A stretch of 64,000 nt of DNA from Fragilariopsis cylindrus CCMP1102 (lineage: Eukaryota > Bacillariophyta > Bacillariophyceae > Bacillariales > Bacillariaceae): the NCBI GenBank assembly GCA_900095095.1, contig FMBT01000454.1:31598-95597 (forward strand), given 5' to 3'. Position numbers and translations under genes: made by a program. Below are positions 34,008 through 44,425 of the stretch, in pieces. The notes under the pieces were generated by a model. That model made no database searches and was not told the DNA's origin. It worked only from the letters and a program-made list of their open reading frames with translations. Positions within the stretch are counted from its first letter, which is position 1; each line of letters starts with the position of its first letter.

Positions 34008-36700
34008 TCAACATTCGGGGGCACTTTCGTTATTAACAGTAGTGCCGTTCTTACGATTCCTAAGCTGTGAGTCCTCTTTACTTTCCCACAAAGCACTAAA
34101 TTCTTTTTCCCATTTCTCGTCGCTCGGATCATCATCAACATTTTGACGTGAGACACCTCGTCGGAAATGTTCTCGCTTATTTTTGGACGCTATCTTGACG
34201 ATTTCCTCCTCAGGTTTTCTTTTATCGCGGCAGAGTGCGGTGATTGTAAAAAATGCATAACCAACTACCCTGACTAGGGCCAGTCCCAATAGCAGTCCCA
34301 AAGCAAGAGAAACTGATATAAGCATAAGATCATAGTACAAGGAATCAACAATTTGTGCGGCTGATTCCTCGTAAGAATCAAGTGCCGTCACGTTCACGAC
34401 ATTTGCCAAGGGGGTAACCGGGAAGATGGCACCGTACCAAAATAACGCAATCTTTGATCCGGGTACAAGCTGATATATGGCTGGCATAAGAAAAGACCAC
34501 ACATTGAATTCTTGAGATCCCACTACACCTGCTATCAATATGGCTTCCTCTTCGACTGATAAGACTTGTGTCTCGGTAAGTTCTTCTAGTTTTTTTCGAA
34601 CTCTTGCAACTTGACGTGGCAACCCCCTAGTTATACCTAAACGGCTAGCCCAATGGACCCAAGAACCATAAACAGAATTCATGAATTTTCCGAACATAGA
34701 AAGTTTTTCTTCTTCATTGTTTTGCATCATCTTGGCAGTGGTACTTTTTCTGACAATTTCAAGCATTAGGCATAAAAAACTAGCCGCCACTACAGCTGCG
34801 ACGGACCCACTCACGTTGGCATACACCGTATCCATACCATCAAATGTATGTCGATCCTTAAAATGATTGTTAACACGATACTGTATTTCATATCCTGCCA
34901 GTTGTACGAGTAAGCCTAGCCAATAATTCATAACGACGAAGCGGTACTGTCCCAAAACGCTCACTGAACACAATATATATAAAGGAAGTCGCCACCACTG
35001 ATTCCTCATTTCAAAGGAATCACCACAATAACACAAGAATAATTTTAATACCGATAAGCCGATTTTTTAGACCAAATTCGCGAGCAGCGAGTTATACATA
35101 TATACATTTTTAGAACATTTTCATCATAATCATAGTGTAAACTTACCTGATCGTCAAGATCCATATTGAAACAATTACTTGAATCAGCAGCAAACTGTTC
35201 GGTCCATACAGTATAAACATCCCCTTTAAATACAATGGTCAATCCAGCAGCAGACGCTACAGAAAGTACGAATGTTTTGACAGACACCGCAAGAAAACGT
35301 ATAACTCCAGTTTCAAGGTCTCCAGCAATGATTTCCAGCAGACCAATTACGAATGCTGTCCCATAAAAGAACCTTATTAGTTTATTTTCAAAGATTCAGA
35401 GCCGGCAATAGTTGGGTAAGAGAACGAATCGGATATTCTGCGTACAACACGCCTAGGTCAATTTTTTTATAAATAATACGTAAATACAATATTATCACGC
35501 GGTATCTTATTGAACGAAACACCGCCTTGTCGAGATGAACAGTCTTCAAAATTTCTCACCAATATAGAGTACCAAGAAACACTGCGCTGAGGCAAAACTC
35601 GTCATGATACGTATAGAACCTGACGAATAAGCCCCCAATGACACCAGTAGAAAACCCAACAAAAGCATCGCTTAGCAACTTGGATTCGTTAACATTTTCA
35701 AAAACACGTTCAGATGATAAAGTCCATTCGATTAAACCTGTTGATATAACAGCACATGCCATAGAAGAAGAAAATTGGCGGAGAAGATACAGGCAATCAT
35801 GATGAATAAAAGTTTCAGTTTTGTTGTTCCACCAGAAATTCATATTGTTTTCTATTAGACTTTGACTTTTCACATACAGATTTTTTTAATAGTCTGCACG
35901 TAATAGTAGTCTACACAATTCTAGACAAAGTCAGGAATAGATAAAGAAAAACGTACCAGCTATGATACCACATAGAGCTGCAACACAGGCATCAGTCCAA
36001 TCCCTATTTAGAATAATATAATACGACACAGAAGAAGAATGGTGGGGGAATACAAACAATCATGATGAATCAAAGGTTCAATTTTTGTTTTGTCCACCAT
36101 AATTTCATATTGGGGTCGATAGAAAAGATAAACCTACCCTCCGAAAAAAATTACACAAGTTGTTGCTGCCTGAAAGGGATACAGAAGAAGTCGAACGGGA
36201 TTATCTCTTAAAAGTAGACCAGTACGACTTGTATGTAGTCCTTTCTTCGTTTCACTTTGATAGATTAATGCATCATGAATACCAATATGTCCTTCAATCA
36301 AAGCAATTGCAGTCTTCTCGTACATGTCTTGGAATTCAGAATCATAATCATACGGAACTCTTCGATGTAATTCCCATAATCCGTCTTCAATACGGAAAAC
36401 AAGATCAGTTACACCTAAATTCCATGTCATACGCAACTCAAATTGATCTTTAATTTGTTGAAGAAGTCTACCTGTTAACCACGTCATATTCCATGCTCTA
36501 TGTAATTCAACAGCAGTACGTATCAAGAATACGACAGTCAATGCATATTCTTCACCGAATTTTTCTTTGAGTTGCGCGAAGACGCGACGTAAATCAACGG
36601 GGAGAGTATTGACGTCAAATCGCCTTCCACTTTCACGATAATTGTAATCAACATCATTGCTCATGTTTCCCGGCAGTCCGAGAACTACACTGGTCCTCAT
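34008..36700 (-). CDS. ThrE-like (threonine/serine exporter family) membrane protein
   Basis: Five exons: complement(34008..34997, 35147..35372, 35560..35737, 35957..36003, 36138..36700), about 667 aa, all GT-AG, including a 47-bp exon. The cytosolic N-terminal part has the family pattern (LIRTAVELHRAWNMTWLTGRLLQ). It is followed by TM hairpins with YPFQAATTCVIFFGGDWTDA and LCGIIAGLIEW, the conserved 'FGG.W.D...G...G' stretch. The second half has VPGSKIALFWYG, then a further TM cluster and a charged tail. Family knowledge: ThrE/DUF1212 proteins export small amino acids in bacteria, and fungal homologues sit in internal membranes. Substrate here is unknown. Introns 1 and 2 share related sequence (separate entries). 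Confidence 0.82.
35738..35870 (-). repeat. Intron-borne repeat, copy A (intron 2 of the ThrE-like gene)
   Basis: The 3' half of intron 2 aligns with most of intron 1 (36004-36120). Shared words are catcatgattg, ttcttcttct, a t/c-rich stretch and an upstream tatgaaat/tatgaatt block. The similarity runs up to the acceptor AG. By eye it is roughly 70 percent identical over about 110-130 bases, with indels. Confidence 0.7.
36004..36120 (-). repeat. Intron-borne repeat, copy B (intron 1 of the ThrE-like gene)
   Basis: Partner of the repeat in intron 2. On the plus strand both read agaagaag(a)a..tgg.gg..a.a.acaa/gg caatcatgatgaat.aaa.gtttcaatttt.gtt.tcca cca.. in the same order and orientation. 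The short exon 2 (35957-36003) lies between them. Confidence 0.7.
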
Positions 36701-37355
36701 CGTAAATATATGACACTTTCGGCAGAAGCGTTCCCGGTTCTTGTTTTCGTGGTGTTTCGTTTCGTTGTTCCGTTATTCGTTTTTCGTCTGTGTGCTATTA
36801 GAAGTCAATTATATTGTGCATCTATAATTTGTTGCGGTACGGTAGGAGCCAGTATTTTAATTCATATTCCTACAGAAAAGAAAAAAAGATTTAACCGTCT
36901 TTTCCAATCCCGTTTTAAGACCTTCCGACCACAAGTTTGTTTGTTGTAAGTCCTCGAAAGTTGAGCATAGAGGACCATAGTGACACAAAAAAGATAAAAA
37001 AGATCCAACTTCGCCATTTGTTATGTGTATTAACATGGAAAGCGTGCCAAAGCAAGCACATTATTTATTCAAGTCTTATTTTCGAATTTTAAACATACCA
37101 AAGTACAAGTACGTATTATACGTATGCTAGATGTATACGTATGGTATCAATCAATCCCAGCCGTCCGTTCCGCAGCTAACATCGCGATTTGAGATTTTTG
37201 AAGAACTTGTAAATTTGCTTTTATTACGACAATCAATATCGGTATACAATTATAGAAACGAGAATAGGCAAAGCTTCCGGTACAGGTACATTCTTATCTT
37301 GTCGAACGCTTTTCTGCGACGATATTATATCTTTCCTCTAACGTAATAATAAAAG
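36701..37355. promoter_or_regulatory. Divergent promoter region, ThrE-like / TYW3 fusion
   Basis: 655 bp between two divergent starts. A 79-codon plus-strand ORF at 36710 is hydrophobic but lacks support and is not called. AT-rich DNA precedes the ATG at 37356. Confidence 0.5.
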
Positions 37356-39092
37356 ATGACGGACTCCACTTGGAAACAGCGAAGACTGAACGATTTCGAA
37401 AATGCTAAGGGACAGTGTCATGGCAAACGAGACAAGTCGTTTGCTGGTCGGATCGATCCGAAAGCTGTCGACGTTTGTGGAATTATCAATGAACGCGAGG
37501 AGATGTATACAACTTCGTCATGCGCTGGACGGTGCTTCATATACACAGGACCGGGAATTAAATCCTCAAAGGAATTCAAACGATTTCGAATATCTCACGA
37601 AAAAATTGCAAATCCGGATCGTTACTTCGATTTAACAACAATCCAATCGGACCCGTCTGGTGGAGGTGATCCGATACGGACAGTTGGTCAGTACGACTAC
37701 AAAGTAACCGGCGAGAAAATCGACGACGAGAATAAGAATGACGACAACGTCAACGACGAAGAAGAAAAGTTGCAAATCGAAAATAAAGCTTCGGACGACA
37801 AAACAATATGGCTTCGTTTCGAACCCTTCATTTTACACGTTGCTTGTAGGTCTCTGTCAGCGGCATCGTATCTGATGGCGACCGCACGACCAGCTTTTAA
37901 AAACGTTGGATTGACCGCATGGAAGGACGAACGGCATTATCTTGTTGCAATTTGGGGCGACGAGGGACTAGAAATGCCGTTGTGTACGCCAACGGGTGTA
38001 CCGTTATACCAACAACAGGATGGCGAGAGTATGTCACAATGGTTAGCGGATCTAGTTAATGAACGACAAACAAGAAATTGGAATAAGGTTGAAAGATTTT
38101 GTCAAAGTCTACGAGAAATGGGACCCACAACCGACGATGATTTGGAAGAAGAAAATTCGATAGCTTTTCATTTGAATGAGAGAAATACTATTATGAGCGA
38201 CGGCAACATGGATGGCAACGAAAAACGGATAATTCCAAAAAGCTACGATGTAATCGGAGATGTTGCGTATCTCCATTCTATGCCGGAAGAAGGTGATCCT
38301 CTTGCAATCGGAACTGCAATCATGCAGAAGAATAAATCCATTAAGGTCGTCGTCGCTCGACAATCCAACTTCAAAGGTACAGAATGTGCTCCGGGGGAGG
38401 ATGGTCTAACCATCATCGCTGGAGCACAACGATCTCCGTTGATTACATCACACACTGAATTTGGTATTAGATGTGTTGTGGACTTGAACCATTGCTTCTT
38501 CAGCCCTAGAATGGCTTCAGAACGACTACGAATATGTCAACAGGTCGCTCGTGGGGAAGACGTCTTAGTGTGCTTCGCTGGTGTTGGAATGGAGGCGATT
38601 CAGATTTCGGGTCGAACGGAAGCATCATCGGTGGTTGCCGTAGAACTCAACGAGGTGGCGGTTGAGTGTGCTCGACGGGGACATCGTATGCTCTGGAAAA
38701 ATAAGGCCGTTAAATGTACTGGAGCAGCCGAACGCCTAGAGATTATACAGGGTGATATTCTTGAGGTAATACCATCTTTAGATCGTCAATTCGATCGAAT
38801 ATTGGCACCAAGACCAAAAGAAGGGAACCTGGACGGAGATTTAGGATCCGGGGACGGTGGAGAGAAATTCTTAAAAGTATTGTTGCGACACTTAAAGGAT
38901 GGAGGTGAATGTCATTGGTACGATTTTGTTGCAGACCACGAATATCCTGCATGCGAACGGACAAAGGCATTGATACAGAGATGTTGTGAAAAACAAGGAA
39001 TGCGTATGGAAGTACTACATGCAGCACATGTTGGAAGTGTTGCAAAGCGTCAATTACGTTTGTGTCTTGATTTTAAAGTACATCGTTCGTAA
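37356..39092 (+). CDS. TYW3 fused to TYW2/Trm5-type tRNA methyltransferase (wybutosine pathway)
   Basis: Single exon, 578 aa. Residues about 1-230 are TYW3: KRDKSFAGRIDPKAVDVCG, INEREEMYTTSSCAGRCFIY (the TTSSCxGR hallmark), WLRFEPFILHVACRSLSAA and FKNVGLTAWKDE. Residues about 290-578 are a class-I methyltransferase of the Trm5/TYW2 superfamily: YDVIGDVAYLHSM, the GTERAPGE-like block as GTECAPGEDGLTIIAG, FFSPRMASERLRI, FAGVGMEAIQISGR (SAM site), VVAVELNEVAVECARRGH, ILAPRPKEGN and HWYDFV. TYW3 methylates N-4 of the tricyclic base in tRNA-Phe position 37. The C-terminal half either adds the aminocarboxypropyl group (TYW2) or makes m1G37 (Trm5). The HWYDF block looks more Trm5-like, so the exact reaction is left open. 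Confidence 0.85.
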   Translation: MTDSTWKQRRLNDFENAKGQCHGKRDKSFAGRIDPKAVDVCGIINEREEMYTTSSCAGRCFIYTGPGIKSSKEFKRFRISHEKIANPDRYFDLTTIQSDPSGGGDPIRTVGQYDYKVTGEKIDDENKNDDNVNDEEEKLQIENKASDDKTIWLRFEPFILHVACRSLSAASYLMATARPAFKNVGLTAWKDERHYLVAIWGDEGLEMPLCTPTGVPLYQQQDGESMSQWLADLVNERQTRNWNKVERFCQSLREMGPTTDDDLEEENSIAFHLNERNTIMSDGNMDGNEKRIIPKSYDVIGDVAYLHSMPEEGDPLAIGTAIMQKNKSIKVVVARQSNFKGTECAPGEDGLTIIAGAQRSPLITSHTEFGIRCVVDLNHCFFSPRMASERLRICQQVARGEDVLVCFAGVGMEAIQISGRTEASSVVAVELNEVAVECARRGHRMLWKNKAVKCTGAAERLEIIQGDILEVIPSLDRQFDRILAPRPKEGNLDGDLGSGDGGEKFLKVLLRHLKDGGECHWYDFVADHEYPACERTKALIQRCCEKQGMRMEVLHAAHVGSVAKRQLRLCLDFKVHRS

Positions 39093-39319
39093 CCGACAAG
39101 AAGGAAAAGCAAAAAAAAAACAGCGGCGATGGCTTTATGTACTAATATTTTATAGATCAAGAGCATTAATTAATTAGTGATTAAACATAAAACTTTAATT
39201 TTAAAAGGTATGTATGTGTGTTTTACTAAAGATGCATGAACTATGTGATATGATCCATACCCACGGTAACTATTCTGCTCTTTGTGCAGCATTTTTTCAG
39301 AAAGGGGAAGCTATCGTCA
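39093..39319. other. Convergent 3' spacer
   Basis: 227 bp with an A9 run (39111-39120) and ATTAATTAATTAG near 39166. No gene. Confidence 0.5.
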
Positions 39320-40782
39320 TCAATCTCTCCAATCTTCATTTTGATTCAAATGTTGGTATTCTCCTGTAGCTCTATTCCAAAGCATACCAGGTTCAGCCTC
39401 AGTTTGTTTCTTCATAGCACTTCTCTTGAATTTTTCTTGTTCCTCTTCTTCTTCTTTCTTCCTGCGAAGTTTTTCCTCTTCCATTTGACGGTGTTTTTCT
39501 TCACGTAATCTTTGATCACGTGCTAGCTTTGCCGGAACGTATACATGACTGTATAGATCTAACTGCGTCCGGTGCTTGTCAGAAAAATCAATATCTTCCT
39601 GATCTTGCTTTAAGGCACGTTCTAACCATGGTAAGTACCGAACTGCCTCAATTTCCAATGAACGTCGTTTTTGCGCAATCGAATGGAGTTCTCGTCGATG
39701 CTTATCGATTTGTTGTTCATGTCCCAATACCTTTTTATATTCCGCTAATAATTCGTCTCCTACTAGCGCATCGATACCAACACCACCACCACCACTATCA
39801 GTATTATTACTATCATCTCCGGAATTCATTTCTTTAATTTTTCCACTTACACGATCATAACTAGTTTGTAATGCAGAAACTTGATTCCATAGTTCCATCA
39901 AAGAATTAGTTGAAAGTAAAATGAGAGATCGTCGTCTTGATTTACCGGCAGTCGCAGCCGCAAGTCCATCCGCTTCGTTGGATGATCGACGTCGTTTCAT
40001 CTTAGAATTACCACTGCTGACGGTTTCAGTCGCATTATTTGACGCACTATCAAAATCAATATCGATCTTTAGAAGTTTCTTACTAGCATTCCCGAATAGA
40101 TCATTGTCATCATCGTCGTCCGACGTCATCAGTACCTTGATTGAAACTGTTATTATCATCCCCAAATAGATCATCCCCATTGTCTTCATCATCGTTATCA
40201 TTCGACGATACTTCTACATTATCTTTTTTGTTCTGTGACGGTGATACCAACGATGATGACGACGACGATGATTTTGTTGCTGCCACTCTGGTTGTGACAC
40301 AGGAGAAAACCGACTACCTCCGGGAGAACCATTTCCATTATTACTGCTCATTGTTTTCTTCTTATTATTTCCACCATTCCGATATGGTTCTAATCCCTTA
40401 ATGAGATCATTGACGTATCGGATACTAAATACACGTCGATCGGCCCAAATTTTGACAGTTCGTCGGATATTTTCCACAAGTTCTGATGTTGATCTACCAC
40501 AAATATAGACAAGTGATTGTCCTAATACTGGTGAAAATGCTTCCAAGAATTTATTTCCACGATTGCGTTTTGAATTTTGTAATACTTCATTGGCAACATA
40601 CATAAGGGTAAATATTGTTCCACCCGTGCATGATGTAACGCATTCCTCCATTCCACAACGGCTACACCAGGAGACTTATCATAATGTTTCATCATTGCAC
40701 CCGCCGCACCCTGAATGGCCGGTGCAGACAAATCGATTCGTTGTAAATAGTCGCGTAGCTGCGATGAGGAATCGTACGACAT
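39320..40782 (-). CDS. CID-domain protein (RPRD1/Rtt103-like), three frameshifts
   Basis: Starts at the ATG at 40782 (MSYDSSSQLRDYLQRIDLS). The N-terminal 135 residues are a CTD-interacting domain: AGAMMKHYDKSPGVAVVEWR, LPLMYVANEVLQNSKRNRGN, FLEAFSPVLGQSL and VKIWADRRVFSIRYVNDLIKG. A Ser/Asp-rich linker, a second helical part (LMELWNQVSALQTSYDRVSGKI), a long basic/acidic coiled coil (RREEKHRQMEEEKLRRKKEEEEE-like) and PGMLWNRATGEYQ follow. The frame changes at 40606-40608 (one base short in a GGG run), near 40290 and near 40130. Family knowledge: CID proteins bind the phosphorylated CTD of RNA polymerase II in transcription termination and elongation. It is divergent from NOP53. Confidence 0.75.
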
Positions 40783-41606
40783 AATGTGGTTATTGATTCT
40801 TCTACTGAAATACAAACGCAATACAGTACAACGAGAATTTTGGGTGGCTGTTTTTGAATACCGAAATTCGATTAACAACGAGACGGAGGTATTTGTACTA
40901 TTTATGTTATTATACAGTAGAAGAAGTTTGTTTTCTAACGAAATGATTTCGATTGATAAATAGAGAATGAATAAATCGAATAGCACACCGTTTATAGTAT
41001 AAAACTTTCCAGATGGGTACGACTTCGTCGATATCTTTGATTCTATGTTTTTTTCTGATGGTACGGTAGACGATATTGACGCAAGGTTCTTCTTTTTCAA
41101 TATGTATTAAAGCACGATATGGCGATTGCGGGTCGGGGCAGCTGCAGGGATGTGCCTATACTTGTAGCAATAGTAACAAAGCGTTGTTCGGTGAAGCAAG
41201 CAAAGGGGCAGGAACGTGTGTTGTTGTGATGTTAATGGTTGTTGCTAGTAATTGTTAATCCTCTTGCTACTGTAACTTAGTTCGTTTGCTTGGGTTTGTC
41301 TGCTTCGTTAACATACTGCTTAGAAATAAGCTTATAACCTATTTATTAGTCGAGTGAGTCAAACGGGTCGAAAGAGTCAAACCTTTCGATCTGCTGTGTC
41401 CACCGATTTGTGCACGTATCATTTTTTTTCTTTAAAAAAATCAAGTTCCTCCAATTTCTCAAATTGTTCTCGTATTTCTATTCTTTCATTGTACAGTACG
41501 AACTTCACCACCCTTCTTCATTAAACTTCAAAGTGCTCCCGTTAGCATCGACCAATAGCAGAAGTAACAGTAACAGTAACAGCAGCAGCAGCAGCAGTCA
41601 ATAAAA
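40783..41606. promoter_or_regulatory. Divergent promoter region, CID protein / NOP53
   Basis: 824-bp spacer. It has TACAGTA-type words near 40824, 40914 and 41497 and a CAG/AGC repeat (41580-41598) just before the NOP53 ATG. No gene. Confidence 0.5.
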
Positions 41607-42895
41607 ATGGGAAAACGACTGACGGGCGCAAAGCTTCGATCGTCGAAGCGTGGTAAAGAAGCCGCGAAAGAGATCGTCGAAACGAAGGCTGTAGACGTCG
41701 GAGAAAGTGGGGTAACAAACAAACCCGATGAAGAATTATTTGTATTGGATACGACGGCTATTGTCCATCAAAGAAACAACAACAGAAAAAAGAGGATCGT
41801 CTTAAAAGAAAAAATGCAAGTGAATCAGCTTCAGCGAAGGAACAAACACAAATTCAAAAATTAGTTGATACACATTCAGTTAAAACATTGAACAAGTTAA
41901 TCAAGAAAACAGCTGTTGACGGAAAACGTGCTCCTAAAAATATTAAGGGACGACAAGTACGACCTAAATACGACTTATGGGATGATGCTGACGATAATAT
42001 TGACAGTACCGCAATAACCAAAGCAACTACAAGAGCGAATTCCGACAGGAATACAAAAATTGCACTTGCGAAAAAAGTTCACGGTATCGTCCCATCCGTA
42101 CATATGAAATTTGCTACGAAAAAAGCATTGTCGGCACCAACTAAAAAGGAAAAATTAGTGACGGTCGACGTTGGCAGATCAGGTCAATCCTACAATCCGG
42201 ATCGAAAGGAACATAGGAGTGCTATTGAGGAGGCACTTATTGTTGAAACGAAAAGAAACCTAGCAGAGAAGGAAGCGAAAACATCAGCCAGTCAAGGTAT
42301 GTCAGCAGAAACAAAGGCTTTACTGTTGGGTGATTCTGATACAGAAGACGAGGACGATAATGAAAACGGCGACGAAGATGATGATGATACTAATGTAGCC
42401 CAGAAGAGGCCAGAAAAATTCACAAGGGCTCAACGGAATAAACAAAAGCGAGTACGTATCGAACAGTATGAAATTCAAGAACGGAAACGTCAAAAGAGAG
42501 TAAAACATGAAATGCGTGGGACGAAATCAAAATTGAATCAACTAAGAAAGGATGAGGCAAAGCAAAAAGAAGAAAAGGAGAAATTAGAACTTCTTAAGAT
42601 AGAAAGTGAACGATCGAAGGGAAAAAATGTATACCAAACTTTAGCCGATGAAAATCCACGTTATGCACCAACATATCCCGTTGCATTACCAGAGGAATTA
42701 AAATCAGGAACGTCCCTTAGGACGATACGACCAAAGGGTAGTCTTGTTACCGATCGGATGGTTAGTTTAATGGACCGAGACATGACGACTAAGAAACAAC
42801 TCAAACTTAAGAATCGTGTTCAAGGTAAGAAGAGAAAGCTCCGAGTACGAGGGAAAGGATATAACGCTTCCAAAGAAGATGCCATTTTAGGTTAA
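41607..42895 (+). CDS. NOP53: Ribosome biogenesis protein NOP53 (GLTSCR2/PICT1), one frameshift
   Basis: Two overlapping-in-order frames make one protein of about 429 aa when one base is added between about 41745 and 41765. Frame 1 begins MGKRLTGAKLRSSKRGKEAA; frame 2 resumes KKQQQKKEDRLKRK. Diagnostic NOP53 blocks are KYDLWDD, VTVDVGRSGQSYNPDRKEHR, RAQRNKQKRVRIEQYE and the C-terminal SLRTIRPKGSLVTDRMVSLM and KNRVQGKKRKLRVRGKGYNA. An acidic stretch (DTEDEDDNENGDEDDDD) sits mid-protein. Family knowledge: a nucleolar 60S assembly factor that recruits the Mtr4-exosome for 7S pre-rRNA processing. Both parts are strongly conserved, so the break is probably not biological. Confidence 0.88.
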
Positions 42896-44425
42896 TAAGA
42901 ATAATGAATAATGATATCTGATATTGATGAAGAGAACAGCAGATCTCTTTCGCGGTACTATTACCAGGAACTTAACACACGATGCGGTATATAATGATCA
43001 GTTTTGAATGGCGAAAACCAAAGAACAGAAAGTATAAAAACTGAATACTAGAAAGTTTTTTTCTAAAATATGTTTCTGGAATATTTTTTCAGTACAATCG
43101 TCATTGCCATCATAGTCGTCTTCAAATCTATCGTTATCATCATCGTCATCGTCGCCATCGTCATATTCGATTTCTTCATCGCTAGAGTATCCTGTTGCTG
43201 TATCGTTGTCATCATCATCGTCGTCTCCATATTCGTCACTTGCACTTTCATAATCATTAGCATTAATGTCAGCAGGTACTAGATCGTCATCATCAACATC
43301 AACGAAGGAAGACGAACCATCCGTTTCGTATTGTGTTTCATCAGCACTGATTATTGATACACCGGCGTAGCTATCATCATCATCATCATCATCATCATTT
43401 ATACCATCATGTAAAATACTATGACGGTTTTTAATTGTTTGTTCTATTTACCTCCATAATCCGTGCAACTGAAGGTTTCGCATCCGTATTATTGGTATCA
43501 TGCCCACCCTATCAAGGTCGTATCGTCCATTCACATTAGTTGGGAAAGTAGCATGATATCTGAAAAAAAATCTTGACTAAAGTGAAAAGTATCAACACCG
43601 GGCCACCCGAAACCACACGAAAAGGAAGATCTCGTAGTCGTCGGCATAACTACTTTAACGACCTCGCGGTGGTCGTGGTGGTCGTGGTCGTCGTTTTACG
43701 GACTTCGTTGGGTTGAAGATGATGGTCTTCGTACGACACAGAGCGGGAACCTTGTACTGTACATATATTCACTGTATATATATAAAATGTATATAATATT
43801 GTATATATCAGGAAGATATCAATCAAAAACCTTATTCTATCAATCAAAAACTGTATGACTACTATCTTCAATGGAGCTTAATTTAGAAATACATTAGTTC
43901 TCAGGGGCAATAGTAACTAAGAGAACAATTTACTCGCAGAGTCATCGATCGTGTTCGCAGGTCGCGTCTGCATAATCACGAAAATATCAATCAAAAACCG
44001 TACTTTTAACTAAAAAAGCCTAATTGGGTTCTCTCTCCCTCTCTCTGTTGCAATTAAAATTGCTGCATACAACTTTAGAGTTCTTTCGTCTTTCTGCAGT
44101 CACTCCTGGAGAACGAGAACTCCACGAGACAATAAATATTGCATCGGCCATGTTGCTAATTTCTATTTTCTCCGATCACCGTCACGTCAATACGGCTACT
44201 ACTGTAGTCGTGGACTCTCAATATATATATACAATGTATTGTATGGGAATAACAGGTATGTAGCCTCGTGAGAGCTAAAAGGCGGTACTGCTTGTTCAAG
44301 TACCGGTATTACGTCTAAAATTATGCATAATCTCTTGATCACAATATCACGAACAACAAGATATACAGTAGATTGAAGATTTGGGCTGACTTGAGTGTAC
44401 GAACATTATTTCGGCACCATTCATT
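42896..44425. other. 1.5-kb spacer with possible acidic ORF
   Basis: Contains CAT/CGT-rich microsatellite-like DNA (43130-43400), an uncertain minus-strand acidic ORF (separate entry), TA-rich tracts (43765-43810, 44221-44230) and an RP/TT repeat region (43665-43700). No other gene is supported. Confidence 0.5.
42998..43559 (-). CDS. Possible acidic protein, 3' exon, frameshifted (uncertain)
   Basis: On the minus strand a T8CAG acceptor (43560-43570) is followed by YHATFPTNVNGRYDLDRVG, NNTDAKPSVARIMEV, IKNRHSILHDGIN and a long Asp/Glu/Tyr-rich tail ending at a TGA (42998-43000). Two single-base shifts (near 43505 and 43448) must be bridged. The tail could be a C-terminal acidic domain, but (GAT)n DNA can give such a reading by chance. 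The upstream exon was not identified, although an Arg/Pro repeat at about 43650-43700 is a candidate. Unknown function. Confidence 0.3.

Noticed and set aside
36710-36949. 79-codon hydrophobic plus-strand ORF
   Set aside because: It lies in the divergent promoter region with no family resemblance.
40130-40290. An 80-bp intron to explain the frame changes in the CID gene
   Set aside because: The DNA in question encodes an acidic stretch that continues its neighbours (DDLFGDDNNSF, NDLFGNASKKL), and the splice sites are weak; base errors fit better.
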